DNA from: Isoetes taiwanensis
Taxonomy: Eukaryota; Streptophyta; Lycopodiopsida; Isoetales; Isoetaceae
DNA: 64,000 bases
Reading direction: 5' to 3'
Assembly: GCA_021234155.1 (NCBI GenBank)
Contig: JAJEKV010000013.1
Location: forward strand, 11,048,271 to 11,112,270
Part shown: positions 11,162-21,999 of the stretch, one piece after another
How the letters are laid out: every line of letters starts with the position of its first letter
How positions within the stretch are numbered: position 1 is the stretch's first letter
Position numbers and translations under genes: made by a program
Notes under the pieces: generated by a model
What the model saw: only the letters and a program-made list of their open reading frames with translations
Database searches by the model: none
What the model was told of the DNA's origin: nothing

Positions 11162-11913
11162 GCTTGTACGTATATTCGAAAAACTCAATGTCATGTTAGA
11201 CGAAAAAAATCAAGAGCTCCTGCACTCTGTAAGATAAAAGAGGGAAAGAAGAAGGCCTCTACTTCCAAAAAATGCTCCTCACCTCGGCTTCCCCCTCGAG
11301 ACACCTTTGTCCGCTCTCGCTTACAACCATAAATGAAGTGCAATCAATTCGGAGACAGGACAAGAGCGCGATTCAAGTAGAGCTCAAAAGGGCGCTGCCC
11401 TAGGCTCTCGTGGATTTGGAACTATTTAGGAGAAGAAAACAACATCAACGCGACCGGGCGTGGACGGGACCTGGTGAATACTCAGACATGATTGAGGCTA
11501 CCTCAAAGTTCGAGGAAGAGGTTGCTAGGGAGCCCGACTGGCGTTGTCATGGAAACACAGAAGGGGACAATCGATGGAGAGGATGTGGTCCCCAACACGA
11601 TGAGCAACAAGATGTAGAGGAAGAGGTGGCGAATACGTAAGACAATCAAGGTGCACATGATGAGAATGAGGAACGGGGCCCAAGATTTTATGCAAAGAAT
11701 GGAATTGATCAAAGAGGCAAAGACAACAACCTCAAAATTTCAAAAAGATGTGAGAACCCAATAGGGATCATTAGGAAGATGTGCCTCCAGACGAATGAGC
11801 GACTTATGATTTGAAAATACGCGGAAATATGTTAATAACAATTGTTCATACTTCTTTTAAGAAATGATAACGTTGCACTCATTTCCTTGTCTTAAATTTC
11901 TCTAGTTTACTTT

Positions 11914-11949
11914 GCTAACCAAATTGGGTGCCCGCCAATTTGGTTAACC
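11914..11949. repeat. AATTGGG palindrome with 12-bp perfect arms
   Basis: TAACCAAATTGG and CCAATTTGGTTA form perfect arms around a short GTGCCCG core. Another, weaker copy lies at 12001-12021 (AAATTGGGCGTGGC then TTCAATT). Confidence 0.75.
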
Positions 11950-12564
11950 CTTAAACTATAGCCTTTTATTAAATTTATTTGACTTAGCTATCCTCCAGAT
12001 AAATTGGGCGTGGCTTCAATTCTTGGCGAGTAAGCGCCATCAAACATGAAGTGAAGTGGAGCTGCGAAAACAAAGGAGATCAAAGAGCGCCCTCGTGAAT
12101 TACTCGTGTGCGTTACGTTATATAATATTGACTATGCTTATTACATCCTTACAACATTATTATATCCTTGTCGGTACATTAACATATCCGAGTGTACAAA
12201 GAGTCACTGCGTCGTCAACGCCCGCCAAAGGCGTGCCATTTCTACTCAAGATCTGGCGTCGGGAAGCCAATATGGTGGACCACAACACGAGTGAGCTTCC
12301 GCAATTACTCGCGAGTCCATCCGCTTTGGGCTGGAGCCATGGATCAAGACTAACACCGTCCATATAGCAATCGCAAATATCGTTATAACTCAAGTAGCAC
12401 TTGAAGGATCGGATGTTCTCGGACGATCCTGCGGAAGCCATGAAGATGAATGCGAAGTGAGCCGCTTTTTATAGTCGTGAGAAATTATTGATGTCAATTA
12501 TTGGCGTACATACTAGCGCCAGCAATGTAACCGTATAAGGTACACTGTCTGCCGACCCCCCTTG

Positions 12565-12580
12565 AATTGGGCGCCCAATT
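12565..12580. repeat. Perfect 16-bp palindrome AATTGGGCGCCCAATT
   Basis: An exact palindrome with no spacer. A half copy (GGGGGCGCCCAATTT) follows at about 12618-12632. It is the cleanest member of the family and may represent its core. Confidence 0.85.
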
Positions 12581-13701
12581 TCAGCGCATCATCGATATGA
12601 GCATTCAAGGGGCAAAGGGGGCGCCCAATTTCACTCTTCAGACATGTTGGACAAGTTGCACATATAGAAGACAAGTTGTACTAATACTTTATCTCATAGA
12701 TGATTACAAATCTGATTACAACAAGATGACAAGCTGCTCATTTAGGGGGACTCTTCCGAGTCATTTTCACCGTGCACCCCAAATGATCTTCTATCATGTA
12801 CATTTGATGCTCTCTATTCCATATCGGATGGATGATAACGTCGAAGGGATCGGGATAATGGCGAGGATTTAGAGCGATCGTGGTCATCCAGGGCTTCCAT
12901 GGGTATCTCTCGCCATGACGACTTGAAGTTTTCGTGATTCATCTTGCGCTTGATGGAATCACGCTCGGGGGAGAATGAGACCACATGGCTAGGCTAAGGC
13001 CAAATTTGATGGTCAAAATTGTTTTGAGATATATTTATACCCACAATCATTATTGAAGGTATTGTGCGCGAAAAGATTATTGGATGTACACCGTATATAC
13101 AACCAATAATGTTGCTACAAGAGTCATCAATAATTCCTTGGCTATAAATATAGCTGCATTCGACAAGACGGATTGAAGACATTCCTTACCATGTCATGCA
13201 TCCATCTTCACGAGCCCCATGTTGACACCCTTACTTGCCTTATGACCTATGACGATCTTTATGCTCAAGAAGTTGAAAGGGATCTCTCGATCCCTCAGGT
13301 CAGTATGGTATAGCTCTTTGGTCGAAAAGAAAGACTCCCCGGCGGTATCATGTTACTATCCATATTGTGTGGGTTCGGAGCGAGGCTTTTGAGATTAATA
13401 GAATCACCAATAATTACAATCTATGACTCATGTATTTCATAACTTTATATGATATGATGATGTAAATCTGTGTTGTGCATGATTACATTGTTATGTTTTA
13501 TTTTGTTATCTTGGGTTCGATCTACGTTTTCTCGTTTTCCTTTTGCACGAAGAAGGAAAGTGGCTGCCTTCATTTTCTGAAAGTGGAAGCCTTCATGAAA
13601 CTACCTTGAGGGCCATCCGAGAGGGGCAAAGTCGGCGCGCCCGGTTTTACGGAGGAGACTATTCCCCGAAAGAAAATGGGCTGGGCGCCTCTTTCCTCCG
13701 A

Positions 13702-13728
13702 AGGAAAGTGGGCGGGTGCCCAATTTCC
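13702..13728. repeat. Palindrome of the AATTGGGC family
   Basis: GGAAAGTGGGC, GGG, TGCCCAATTTCC: imperfect arms with the usual G/C core. No gene is recognised around it (12.0-14.7 kb). Confidence 0.6.
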
Positions 13729-14763
13729 TCGGGAGGCCTCCATGAAATAAGATATTACTATTCCAGAAATTGCACGTCATTGGGATGTTCTCAATGTAGA
13801 CAAAAACATTCTATTCACATATGAATGGAGTACATGGATGGATTACGTAGATAATAATATCAACTAAACAACATGCGCCGAAAAGCATTGGTTGAACAGA
13901 AAAGACAATAGATAATAATAGATAATATTAAACATGGACGTTTCGGTCAATATCCGGTTCCACCGCAATTAGATCCCCAGTTGGAACTCGATATATGTCT
14001 TGTCGGCAATCTGAGATCCGGCCCGATCATCCAATTACGCCATCGGATAGGGAGTCTTTGAGGATGAGTTTCGCTACCAAAGCCACCGCAGCTTTTTTCC
14101 TTCTTGTAAAGCTTCTTAAACAACGACCGGAAAGTGTTGTGCAGCCAAACATCCTCCATTTTCAGCAACCTCTTGAGCTTACGCCGCCTGTAAATATGGC
14201 GTTTAAAGGAAATCAAGCGACCTTCGGCTCTACCACGCTAAGGTTATCCGAGCTCATCGCCATCCTTCATCAACTCTCCCGCGGCGAATGAGCTTCCCGA
14301 GTTGGCTTCTCATTTCTTCCATTACCATTTTGGTTTATCTGGATTCGCACCTCAACCTCGGTGATTGGCATGAGCTAATATTGGCTCGTGATATGGCCTT
14401 CGCATTTCGCTCATTGTGAATCCATAGTCAAGCTGCGCTTTGGTTGGGACCATTCCGACTAGCACGAATATGAATCTACACTATGCAGATTTATGAATGC
14501 TGGCCGGCCGTGGGCGAGACCACCGCGTCTGAAGGCGCTTGGGCGAGACACAAACTTCGGTTGGCACTTTTGGGCTTTATAGATACAAGGCACGCCATCC
14601 CACCTACCACCGCACATTTCGAAAATTTGCATCATTCTACTAAATAAAACCCTTATTTTCTAAAAATCGGGTACATTTGGGAGTCATATGGACTCAGCCA
14701 AAGTCCACAATTAATGAAATTATGCTTAAATGGAATGCTTGCTGCTTGGCCACTGGCCAACTG

Positions 14764-15858
14764 CTAGGAAAGACTCCCAAGAGAATCTTCTGACTGCACA
14801 GTGAAGACCCAAAGAGGGCTCTCACCCAAGACCAAGCTGCCCCTACCTCTCAGCATAGGACAAAGCGATTCAATGGTCTCTCGACGCCATGTTTCCGCTA
14901 CCTGAGGCTTGAACCTGTGGGCTCGGACATCCACCCTGAGGCTACGGTGCAAGATTTGCCACAAAAGGGTACGGATTTTAGGAGGAGGCAATGTATTCCA
15001 CGCCCACTTCCACATGGCGGGCCACTTACTCCCCGAAGCTTAAGCGACCACTTATCCGGCGGCAACGTGTCACTGCGGTCCCTTAGAAGCCCATAAGCCG
15101 ATGCTACAAAATCGAGATGCATCAAGTCCACTATCGCGACTTCCAAACGCGATTGACTTGAGAAGACAACCGCAATGGAATAGCATTAGCAATTCTGGCC
15201 CAAGTCCGGTATGTCCCCGCCGGCCCGCCAAATCGCTCCCTAAAAACTCCCACGGTGCGGATGACCCTCCCAATACCCAGTCACGGGATGGATGTTACCC
15301 CGGCAATCCATCGACCGAGAAAGTACCGGGTGTAGGGAAGAGGCCAAGGGAGATGCGTAATCCAAGGGCACCCGTGAGAAAGGGCGATGAGGCTACCATA
15401 CACCTGCTAGGTTCCAATGAAAAGAGAACCTTGACCACCTTCCGTGCCTTCGTGAGACCCTTAAGAAAAGGCGAAGCATGAGGGAATGGCCGCAAATCCT
15501 CAAAACAAAGCCCACGGCAATCGAGCCGAATTGTTGGCTTCCTAAACACAATAGAGTGGCGGCGGCGCCAACAGAGCCAAACCTCGGGATTGTTGCTCCC
15601 GCAACAACCGCCGGATGAATTTTGACACCAGCACCTTCGTGATGCAACGACACATCAAGCATACCTAAGCCCCCGCCTTTTGGGGCGCACACTTCCACCA
15701 TGCGACCTTCACCGTAGCCCCTCCTCATTTCCTCCCCAAACAAAATTGCGAATGGTATCATCCAACTCCTTAACCACACTTTCTGGCGCAAGTATGCAGG
15801 AGGCTGCATAAACATGAGTGCTACAGAGCACTGACTTGGCTACCAGAATCCTACCAGC
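14764..15858 (-). pseudogene. LINE (non-LTR retrotransposon) 3' part, decayed
   Basis: Read on the minus strand, three segments occur in the order found in L1-like plant LINEs. First, MAGRILVAKSVLCSTHVYAA (near 15800-15858) is typical of the reverse-transcriptase thumb (agRvxxxksVLxsxxxY). Second, PKGGGLGMLDVSLHHE (15640-15690) matches the conserved P-K-x-x-GGLG motif. Third, WAWNTLPPPKIRTLLWQILHRSL (15000-14930) is the zf-RVT zinc-binding region with its K-I-x-x-F-L-W core. Frameshifts separate them. The catalytic palm with YADD is not visible in this copy, so it is truncated at its 5' end or too degraded. Confidence 0.8.
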
Positions 15859-16100
15859 CATGGTGAGTTTACTTCCCCTCCACCAATTCAGATGCTTATG
15901 AACATTCCATCGGGTGAATAACCTGCACGTTTCTCAATAGGCTCTAAGATGTTGTGGGTTCATGGCCGATGTGTAGACCTGATTCAGAAGTCGGGTGTCA
16001 ATCCCATGTTCATCACCTTCTGGTAATAGAGTATTGTGTCGCTCTAGCTTGACTTCGAGACAACTGTCGTATGACTTCAATGGTCAAGGAATAGGATCTT

Positions 16101-16125
16101 AAATTGCCCAAGAAGGGTCCAATTT
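16101..16125. repeat. Last AATTGGGC-family palindrome of the block
   Basis: AAATTGCCC, AAGAAGG, GTCCAATTT: imperfect arms. It lies just upstream of the Ty3/gypsy integrase remnant, and I see no clear family member from here to the window end. Confidence 0.5.
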
Positions 16126-16149
16126 GCGTGTCATCTACAATGCAGCCCG

Positions 16150-17200
16150 TCGGCGGTTCCAAAGAGTCATGGGAGTTCATTTCCTTGGACTATGTCACAA
16201 ATCTTCCGTCATCGAAAAGTTTTGATACCATTCTTACCTGGTGGATCGGTGTACTAAGATGACACATTCGTTCCATATGTACAACAACTATCCACAGCAA
16301 GGATGCAACAGATCTAATTACGGGCAAAGTATTCAGATATCATAGTTTTCCAAATGATATTATTAGTGATCGTGGGCCGCAGTTCATCGTGAAGTTTTAG
16401 AAGCACTTGCTCAAGCTGTTGAAGATATCTTGTAAACTCCCCTCGAGCTATCATTCCCAGGAGAGAGTTAAACATAAGGCACCAATAAAATGTTGAGCAA
16501 TACCATCAATACTTCATCAACTATTCACGGGATGATTTGATTGATTTCTTGCATTTTGCAGAGTTTGCTTACAATAATTCGATACATTTTTCTACCAGGT
16601 GTACTCCCTTCTGTGTCAACACAGGTCATCATCCTCGCTAGACTATGTTTCAACATTTAGAATGTCTCTTGCAACCCTGCAGTAGCAGAGGATTGTCTAG
16701 TCTAATTTCGAGGAACTCAAATTGAGCTTGCTCACCATTTACACAATGCCCACGCAACACACAAATTGATTGTAGATCATCATCGACTCGATTCCTCCCC
16801 AAAGGTACCCAATTTTGTTGGAGATCATGTATAATTGTTGCGACATAATGTAAAGGCAACCAGGCTTGGTTCATTCATGATTTCTTCCTTGATAAATGAC
16901 ATTGCTTTTCGTCTCAAGATCTCCCTTCACATATGCATCACCATCCAGTCTTTCACATCTCACTTTTGGAGACCTATGCTTCTAACTCAATTCCAGGTCA
17001 AGTTGTTCCTCCTCCACCTCTAGTTCAACACAGTGGTGGTCCAGAGTACAAGGTTTTGAACTCAAAGATCATGCATAACAAATTTTATTAACTTGTGGAT
17101 TGGTTGGGTTATAGTTTGCACATCCAGTTATCGGACTTGAGAACCTGCTTGCTAATGCTCCAACATTTGTAGGGGATTTCCAACATCTGATAAGCCATGC
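16150..17200 (+). mobile_element. Ty3/gypsy chromovirus remnant: integrase and chromodomain
   Basis: The plus strand encodes, with stops and frameshifts, an integrase core: SWEFISLDYVTNLPSS (family W-x-x-I-S-M-D-F-I-x-x-L-P), then IISDRGPQF, the second acidic residue region of the D,D,E triad, then a degenerate HPQ/NQ region and AEFAYNNS. From about 16860 the C-terminal segment follows (LKLPSHMRIHPVFH-like) and then a chromodomain at about 17020-17110 (EYKVxxILDSKI, then YLVDWLGY). This order, integrase followed by chromodomain, identifies a chromovirus-type plant Ty3/gypsy element. Protease and reverse transcriptase are absent upstream, where the LINE lies, so the element is truncated and inactive. 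Confidence 0.88.
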
Positions 17201-17240
17201 CCCAATTCATGCATCGTGACTCGTAGAACTCATTGTTGAA

Positions 17241-17300
17241 AAAGGGGGATAGTGTCATTCCTATATACTTATATATATATACAAGTATTTGTACCATGAG
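17241..17300 (+). mobile_element. Polypurine tract and 3' LTR start of the chromovirus
   Basis: AAAAAGGGGGATAG at about 17239-17252 is a polypurine tract, followed directly by TGTCATTCC from 17253, the TG expected at an LTR start. An AT-rich TATATATATACAAGTATTTGTAC follows; very similar text occurs at 21960-21985 and 35420-35460. The LTR end could not be placed. Confidence 0.6.
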
Positions 17301-17379
17301 GGAGTGTATGAAGTCGAATGTACACACATTAGAAAGTATAACCCAAGTTTTGCCAACATTCTATTAAGACTGTCCAATA

Positions 17380-17690
17380 TTCTAAAAACATCCCTAGATC
17401 CCTGTGCATTTCTCGTAGATTCCCTAAAATTCTACAAAGTTTCTCTTGGATTTCCTAAGATCCTACAAAGATTCCACATTATTCTACAGGGATTCACATG
17501 AATTTGTTTAAGAATCCCTAGATTCCCTTAAGATTCCCCTATATCTCCTTAGATTCCCTAAGGTTCCTTAAGAATACCCCAGGATTCTCATAAGATTCCC
17601 CTATGTTTCCAAAGATTCTCCCAAGGTTCCTTAGATTCGCTTAGACTCTATGAAGATTCCCCTAGTGCGAGAGTTTTAGCGGACGCTCAT
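17380..17690. repeat. Degenerate AGATTCC(C)TAAG array, copy 1
   Basis: Short irregular units of about 15-25 bp, of the type AGATTCCCTTAAGATTCC, recur along this stretch. The same array type is far longer at 33760-34840. No gene. Confidence 0.75.
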
Positions 17691-20600
17691 GGAGTGCGAA
17701 GCTAGAACTTCGTAGAGAAGAAGGAAAGGAATAATTTTCCAAAGATTCTAGGCGCCCTTAGTTTAGAAAAAAAAAGGGTGGTGGAAGGAAAACCAAATAG
17801 GTTGCCACGTAGTTCACATGACATCAAGCTCGTCCTCATGGTTAAAGATCGAAAGAAAACATGAAAAGAAAGCAAAATATAGCTTTGCCACGTTCCAAAG
17901 GTTTTTCTATAATAAAAGGAAAAAAATGTTGCCATGTAGTTACATCAAGCTCGTCCTCATGGTTAAAGTTTGAAAGAAAACTTGAAAAGAAAGCAAGATA
18001 TGCTTGCCACGTTTCACATTAAGATTTTTATATTCTATATTAAAAGGCAAAAAATGCATAAATTAATTACAATGCCACCTCAAAATCTATCAAACCATAT
18101 ATAATGATACATCAAATTTCGAATTTTTATTTTTTCGACAGCTAATATTTCTGGGTTACGGTTCCTCGAGCAAAGGCCGACATCGTGTTTTTTTTTATTC
18201 TTTTTTTTTTCTTCGTGGTTCTCCGCTGCAATTCAAGTGCACGCTCTTGTGCCACATTTTCTTTTATCATTCTCCTCCGTCGAGCATGGCGGGCACCTTG
18301 CTTGCCGATATCAAATTCAAAGATTTTAAAAGGCAGCGCTATGTTTCTTCGAGAAGAGAAGAGCGGATTGAAATGGAAACTTGGCGGTCGCCGCCGTGTT
18401 CCGTGAGCGTGGGAACAAATCCGCCCACGGCCATAGCTAAGGTCTGCGATAGCTCCAGATGATGAATCCTCTCGCCAGTATGGCTCCTGCATTTTTGATT
18501 GCTAAGTAGACCATAGCTAAGGTCTGTTCTTATGCCACTTTTTCTTTTATCAAGGAATACTAAGACCTTAGCCATAGCTTCTTTTGCCAGCTCTAGGGTT
18601 CTGGATGCATGCAAATTTTCGTGCGGACGGCTTCTTCTCTCAGCCTTGAGCTCCTCTTAGTCCTCTATTGCAAGGTGATCCGTCAAGTTCTGATAACTTC
18701 TATTGCAAATAGCTCGCCATAAACTACAGATTTCAAACTTCGAGGAAGCTTAGACTGTAGAAATCCGAAATCTGTGTTAATGGAGCAATAAATAGTTGAA
18801 ATCGATGTAGTGGAGAGCTGAAAGCTAAGGCTGGAATTAATTCAACAGGAAACAGATTTGGCTCTATTGTTGCCGTCTATTTGTCTAATTTGAATGCCCA
18901 GGATGATAAAAATGATGAATGCAAGTATCCCCAATCTGTTCATTTTGGTTCTTTGTTTTCTATTTTTCCTGCTTTCGTTTGGTTCACAGAATTTTTGATT
19001 AAATCCACTGCTTCATAGATTGCCCTATTATATCCCCCTCGTTCTTAAAGCCATTTTGATGTCATCTTTCAATAACGCCGAAAACCAATCAAGAAGCGGG
19101 ATCTTTTTCATTTGCGGTTAAACATTCTCGCCATGTTGGAGCAAGTTCCAAGAGTTCTTTCGCAAGACGGTATATTAAACAAGTGTTTCAATTTCATGCC
19201 GATCCGTCAATTCAGAAATTCAAAGATTATAGTGACATTCATATTTATAACTTACTTTTGTATGAAATGTTTCCTGCTTTTTGCAGGTGTATTATGTGTA
19301 TGGATTCACGTTATTGGTCTTCCGATACTCATGATTGTAACTATCGCGTTTTTACAATAGTCGAAAATATTTCTTTTGAATGCCGAGAACTATCATTGGC
19401 GGTGGACATCGTTCTTTTCAAATTGCCTCAATCGCGAAGATATGTTTATCTTTATTCGATATATTATTACTATATGAAAACAAAAATGTCGGTTCTTTCG
19501 GACAAGCTTCTATTTTGGCTATCTGGCGATGTTTTGCATGGGATTGGGCATTCTTTGTGGTAAGAAGAGTTCATATATGAGTTTTGTTATCCATGTCGCA
19601 AGAAAAAATTTGATTCATATCTTCTTTGTTGCATTGTGGAATGCAGGTGTTATTGGATACTTGGGATCATCATGTTTTGTCCGGGCGGATATATAGAAAC
19701 ATAAAATGTGATTAACAAGTCGCATAATCGGTATTTCCTCCAATTATTTGTTATATTGATTTTATTTCCGTGGTTCTACTTTTTTAATCTGAAATCCAGG
19801 TTATTTTTGACACATTAGGCATCTTCAGATCGATACTATTCCAACCCTTTTGACGGTTAAATGGCAAAGCTTGGGCTGCAATTAAGCCATGTGCATAGGA
19901 ATGTTATTGGAAATATTAACATGGAAATAAACCGATGCACAAGGCTTGAAAGCTGATCTAGTTTTTATTTTTGTTGCTTGCTTAGAGCGTACCGAGGCCT
20001 TGACTATTGTCTTCGATATTCTTTAAACAATCATGCTCACCTTTTTTGACTCGCTCGGCATATGCACGGCGAATGAGTGAGCGAGTTCATGACATACTAC
20101 CTATTTTTGTCAAAATGGCTTAAAATGCTTAAATCTTTAAGTTTGAATAGCTCTTTAGGGTTTATGTGTTTTATTATGTTCAAGACAAAAAAAAGTGCGA
20201 CAGTAAATCAAAAATATATGGATCTGTGTACTATAGCCTTATGAATAATGGATTGGATAGGAAGACATGGCCGCAGCTGTGCCACTATCGTGTGCATTGC
20301 CTCAGCAGCCAAGGCCATCCCTCTTTGCCACACGATTTCGTTCAAACAACTTCTCTCTGCAGACAAATTCTAAACTCGGGGATGATAAAGAATGCCTTTG
20401 GCCGATAGACTACTGGATTATATCGAAGGTATTTCCTCCTGAAATGGAGTACATGTTCATCCTAACGGGCACAAAGTTCACCAAGCCACAAAACAAGTGA
20501 ACATTGCAAAAAACAAATAGCATAGTTAAGGCTGTTATTGAAAAGTTTTAATCAAGAATGTTTTGAAGGATCAAAATACTTCATTGTCAGCGGCTTTTTA

Positions 20601-21100
20601 TGTGCTTCACATCATGGTAATATTTTATGAAATAAATCATTGGAACTCAAGGTTTACTTTCATGTGATGCCTTTCTTCATAACCTAGTGGCATGACACGA
20701 AATACTTAAAGAAGTGCTTAATAGGTCATATTACCCTATGTATAAAAAACATACTACCATAGATGATCCGAGCTCTTGTTAGAATTATTTTCGTTATTTT
20801 TGTTTCGCTATTTTTGCTAGATCCACATGCATGCTCTTAGGTTGGATACCCCATAGTCTACTAGTGCAATGCCTTCCCATATTATAGAAATATCAATCAT
20901 CACATTTTAAGAACTTTTGCACCATTCCAAAGTCACACAAATTTTCCCTGCATGAGTGAGTTGACGAAGAGAAATGTTCGCGGGGGCCTTGGCCGCCGCG
21001 ATAAATTTCTTGTATATTAAATATAGATAAGATATAGTGGCAAATAAATGCACATGCCACCTCAACTAACACCTCATGATTACAATATTTAAATGCTTGC
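17690..21100. other. AT-rich interval without a named gene
   Basis: Includes a short direct repeat (CATCAAGCTCGTCCTCATGGTTAAAG at about 17822 and 17945) and poly-T tracts at 18186-18210. Open stretches at 18142-18614 and 19112-19563 show no family I can name. A plus-strand frame at 19183-19563 ends one segment at TTTTTGCAG, so exons are conceivable. Confidence 0.3.
20267..20500 (+). CDS. Possible N-terminal exon with plastid-transit-like sequence
   Basis: The 77-codon frame begins MAAAVPLSCALPQQPRPSLF and continues with Arg, Ser and Asn but few acidic residues for about 35 residues. This composition is typical of a chloroplast transit peptide. The remainder (WPIDYWIISKVFPP) is not recognised. 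No further exon was identified, so this is either a 5' fragment or a chance frame. Confidence 0.2.
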   Translation: MAAAVPLSCALPQQPRPSLFATRFRSNNFSLQTNSKLGDDKECLWPIDYWIISKVFPPEMEYMFILTGTKFTKPQNK

Positions 21101-21129
21101 ATGCACATGTATGCCTAACCACATGCATA

Positions 21130-21990
21130 GGAACTTCTTGTCACCTTCCTCTCTTATAGTTTGAACGATCCAGATTTCACCTTCCCCCATCTAACGGCCC
21201 ATGTGCATGGTGCATGGCCCATGCATGTATGTGCATATGTATGCATGTGCACATCGTGCCCATCCATGCATCACATGAGGTGGAATTATAACAACCCTTG
21301 ATTTTGTCATTTGACGGCTAGGATCAATCTCTATGAACATGACCCATGGGATGACAAAATCACACATCGATCACGCTGGCTCCAAATGCGACAAAATAGT
21401 GCCAAAGCACCACTCCTTAGAAAGGTCTCGACGAGAGGAATCCAATCGGCGTAGGCCCCACCTTCATCCGACCCCTCATCGCAGTTTTCTACGGGCCTTC
21501 AAGGCGATTAAAACGTAAGGAAGCTTCCTAAAAGTCCATTCATAAATACTTTGCCACCTCACTACCTTTTTTTATTAATGAGGGTGTCTTTTTATTAATG
21601 AGGGTGCCACCTCACCTCCTTTAAAAGAAAAAAATCAATTTAATATTAAAAAGTTAATGGCTAGGATTTATGCTCACCTTTTAATCTAACGGTTGAGATC
21701 TGCTGCACCAACTTTTTTTTTTTTGGCACCTTCCTTGCACCTTCTTCACAAAAATCAAGGGCTAGGATTTATTCTCCTCTTTTGATCCAACGGTTTGGGG
21801 ATGTGTTGCATGCTCCCATGCATGCCCATGCATGCCCATCATGGCCATCCATGCACCTCAATGAGGTGGCATTATCCTGGCCTTTCATTTCGTGATTGGA
21901 CGGCTGGGATGAATCTCTATGAACATGGGCATGGGATGACAAAACACACATCTAATACGTGTATATATATACAAGTATTTGTACTATCAG
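21130..21990. repeat. Dispersed ~0.6-kb repeat, copy A, with internal duplication
   Basis: From 21368 (CGATCACGCTGGCTC) to about 21990 this stretch matches 34848-35465. Shared landmarks include AAAATAGTGCCAAAGCACCACT, two tandem TTTTTATTAATGAGGGTG units, AATATTAAAAAGTTAATGGC, a poly-T run, and CATGCCCATCATGGCCATCC. Inside copy A the module ending ATGAATCTCTATGAACATG and ATGGGATGACAAAA occurs twice (21130-21366 and 21730-21950), so the element grew by internal duplication. No coding potential. Confidence 0.85.
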
Positions 21991-21999
21991 TGGGTTTAT

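Noticed and set aside
19183-19563. Possible glycoside-hydrolase exon
   Set aside because: A faint likeness in about 20 residues was not supported by flanking sequence or other exons.
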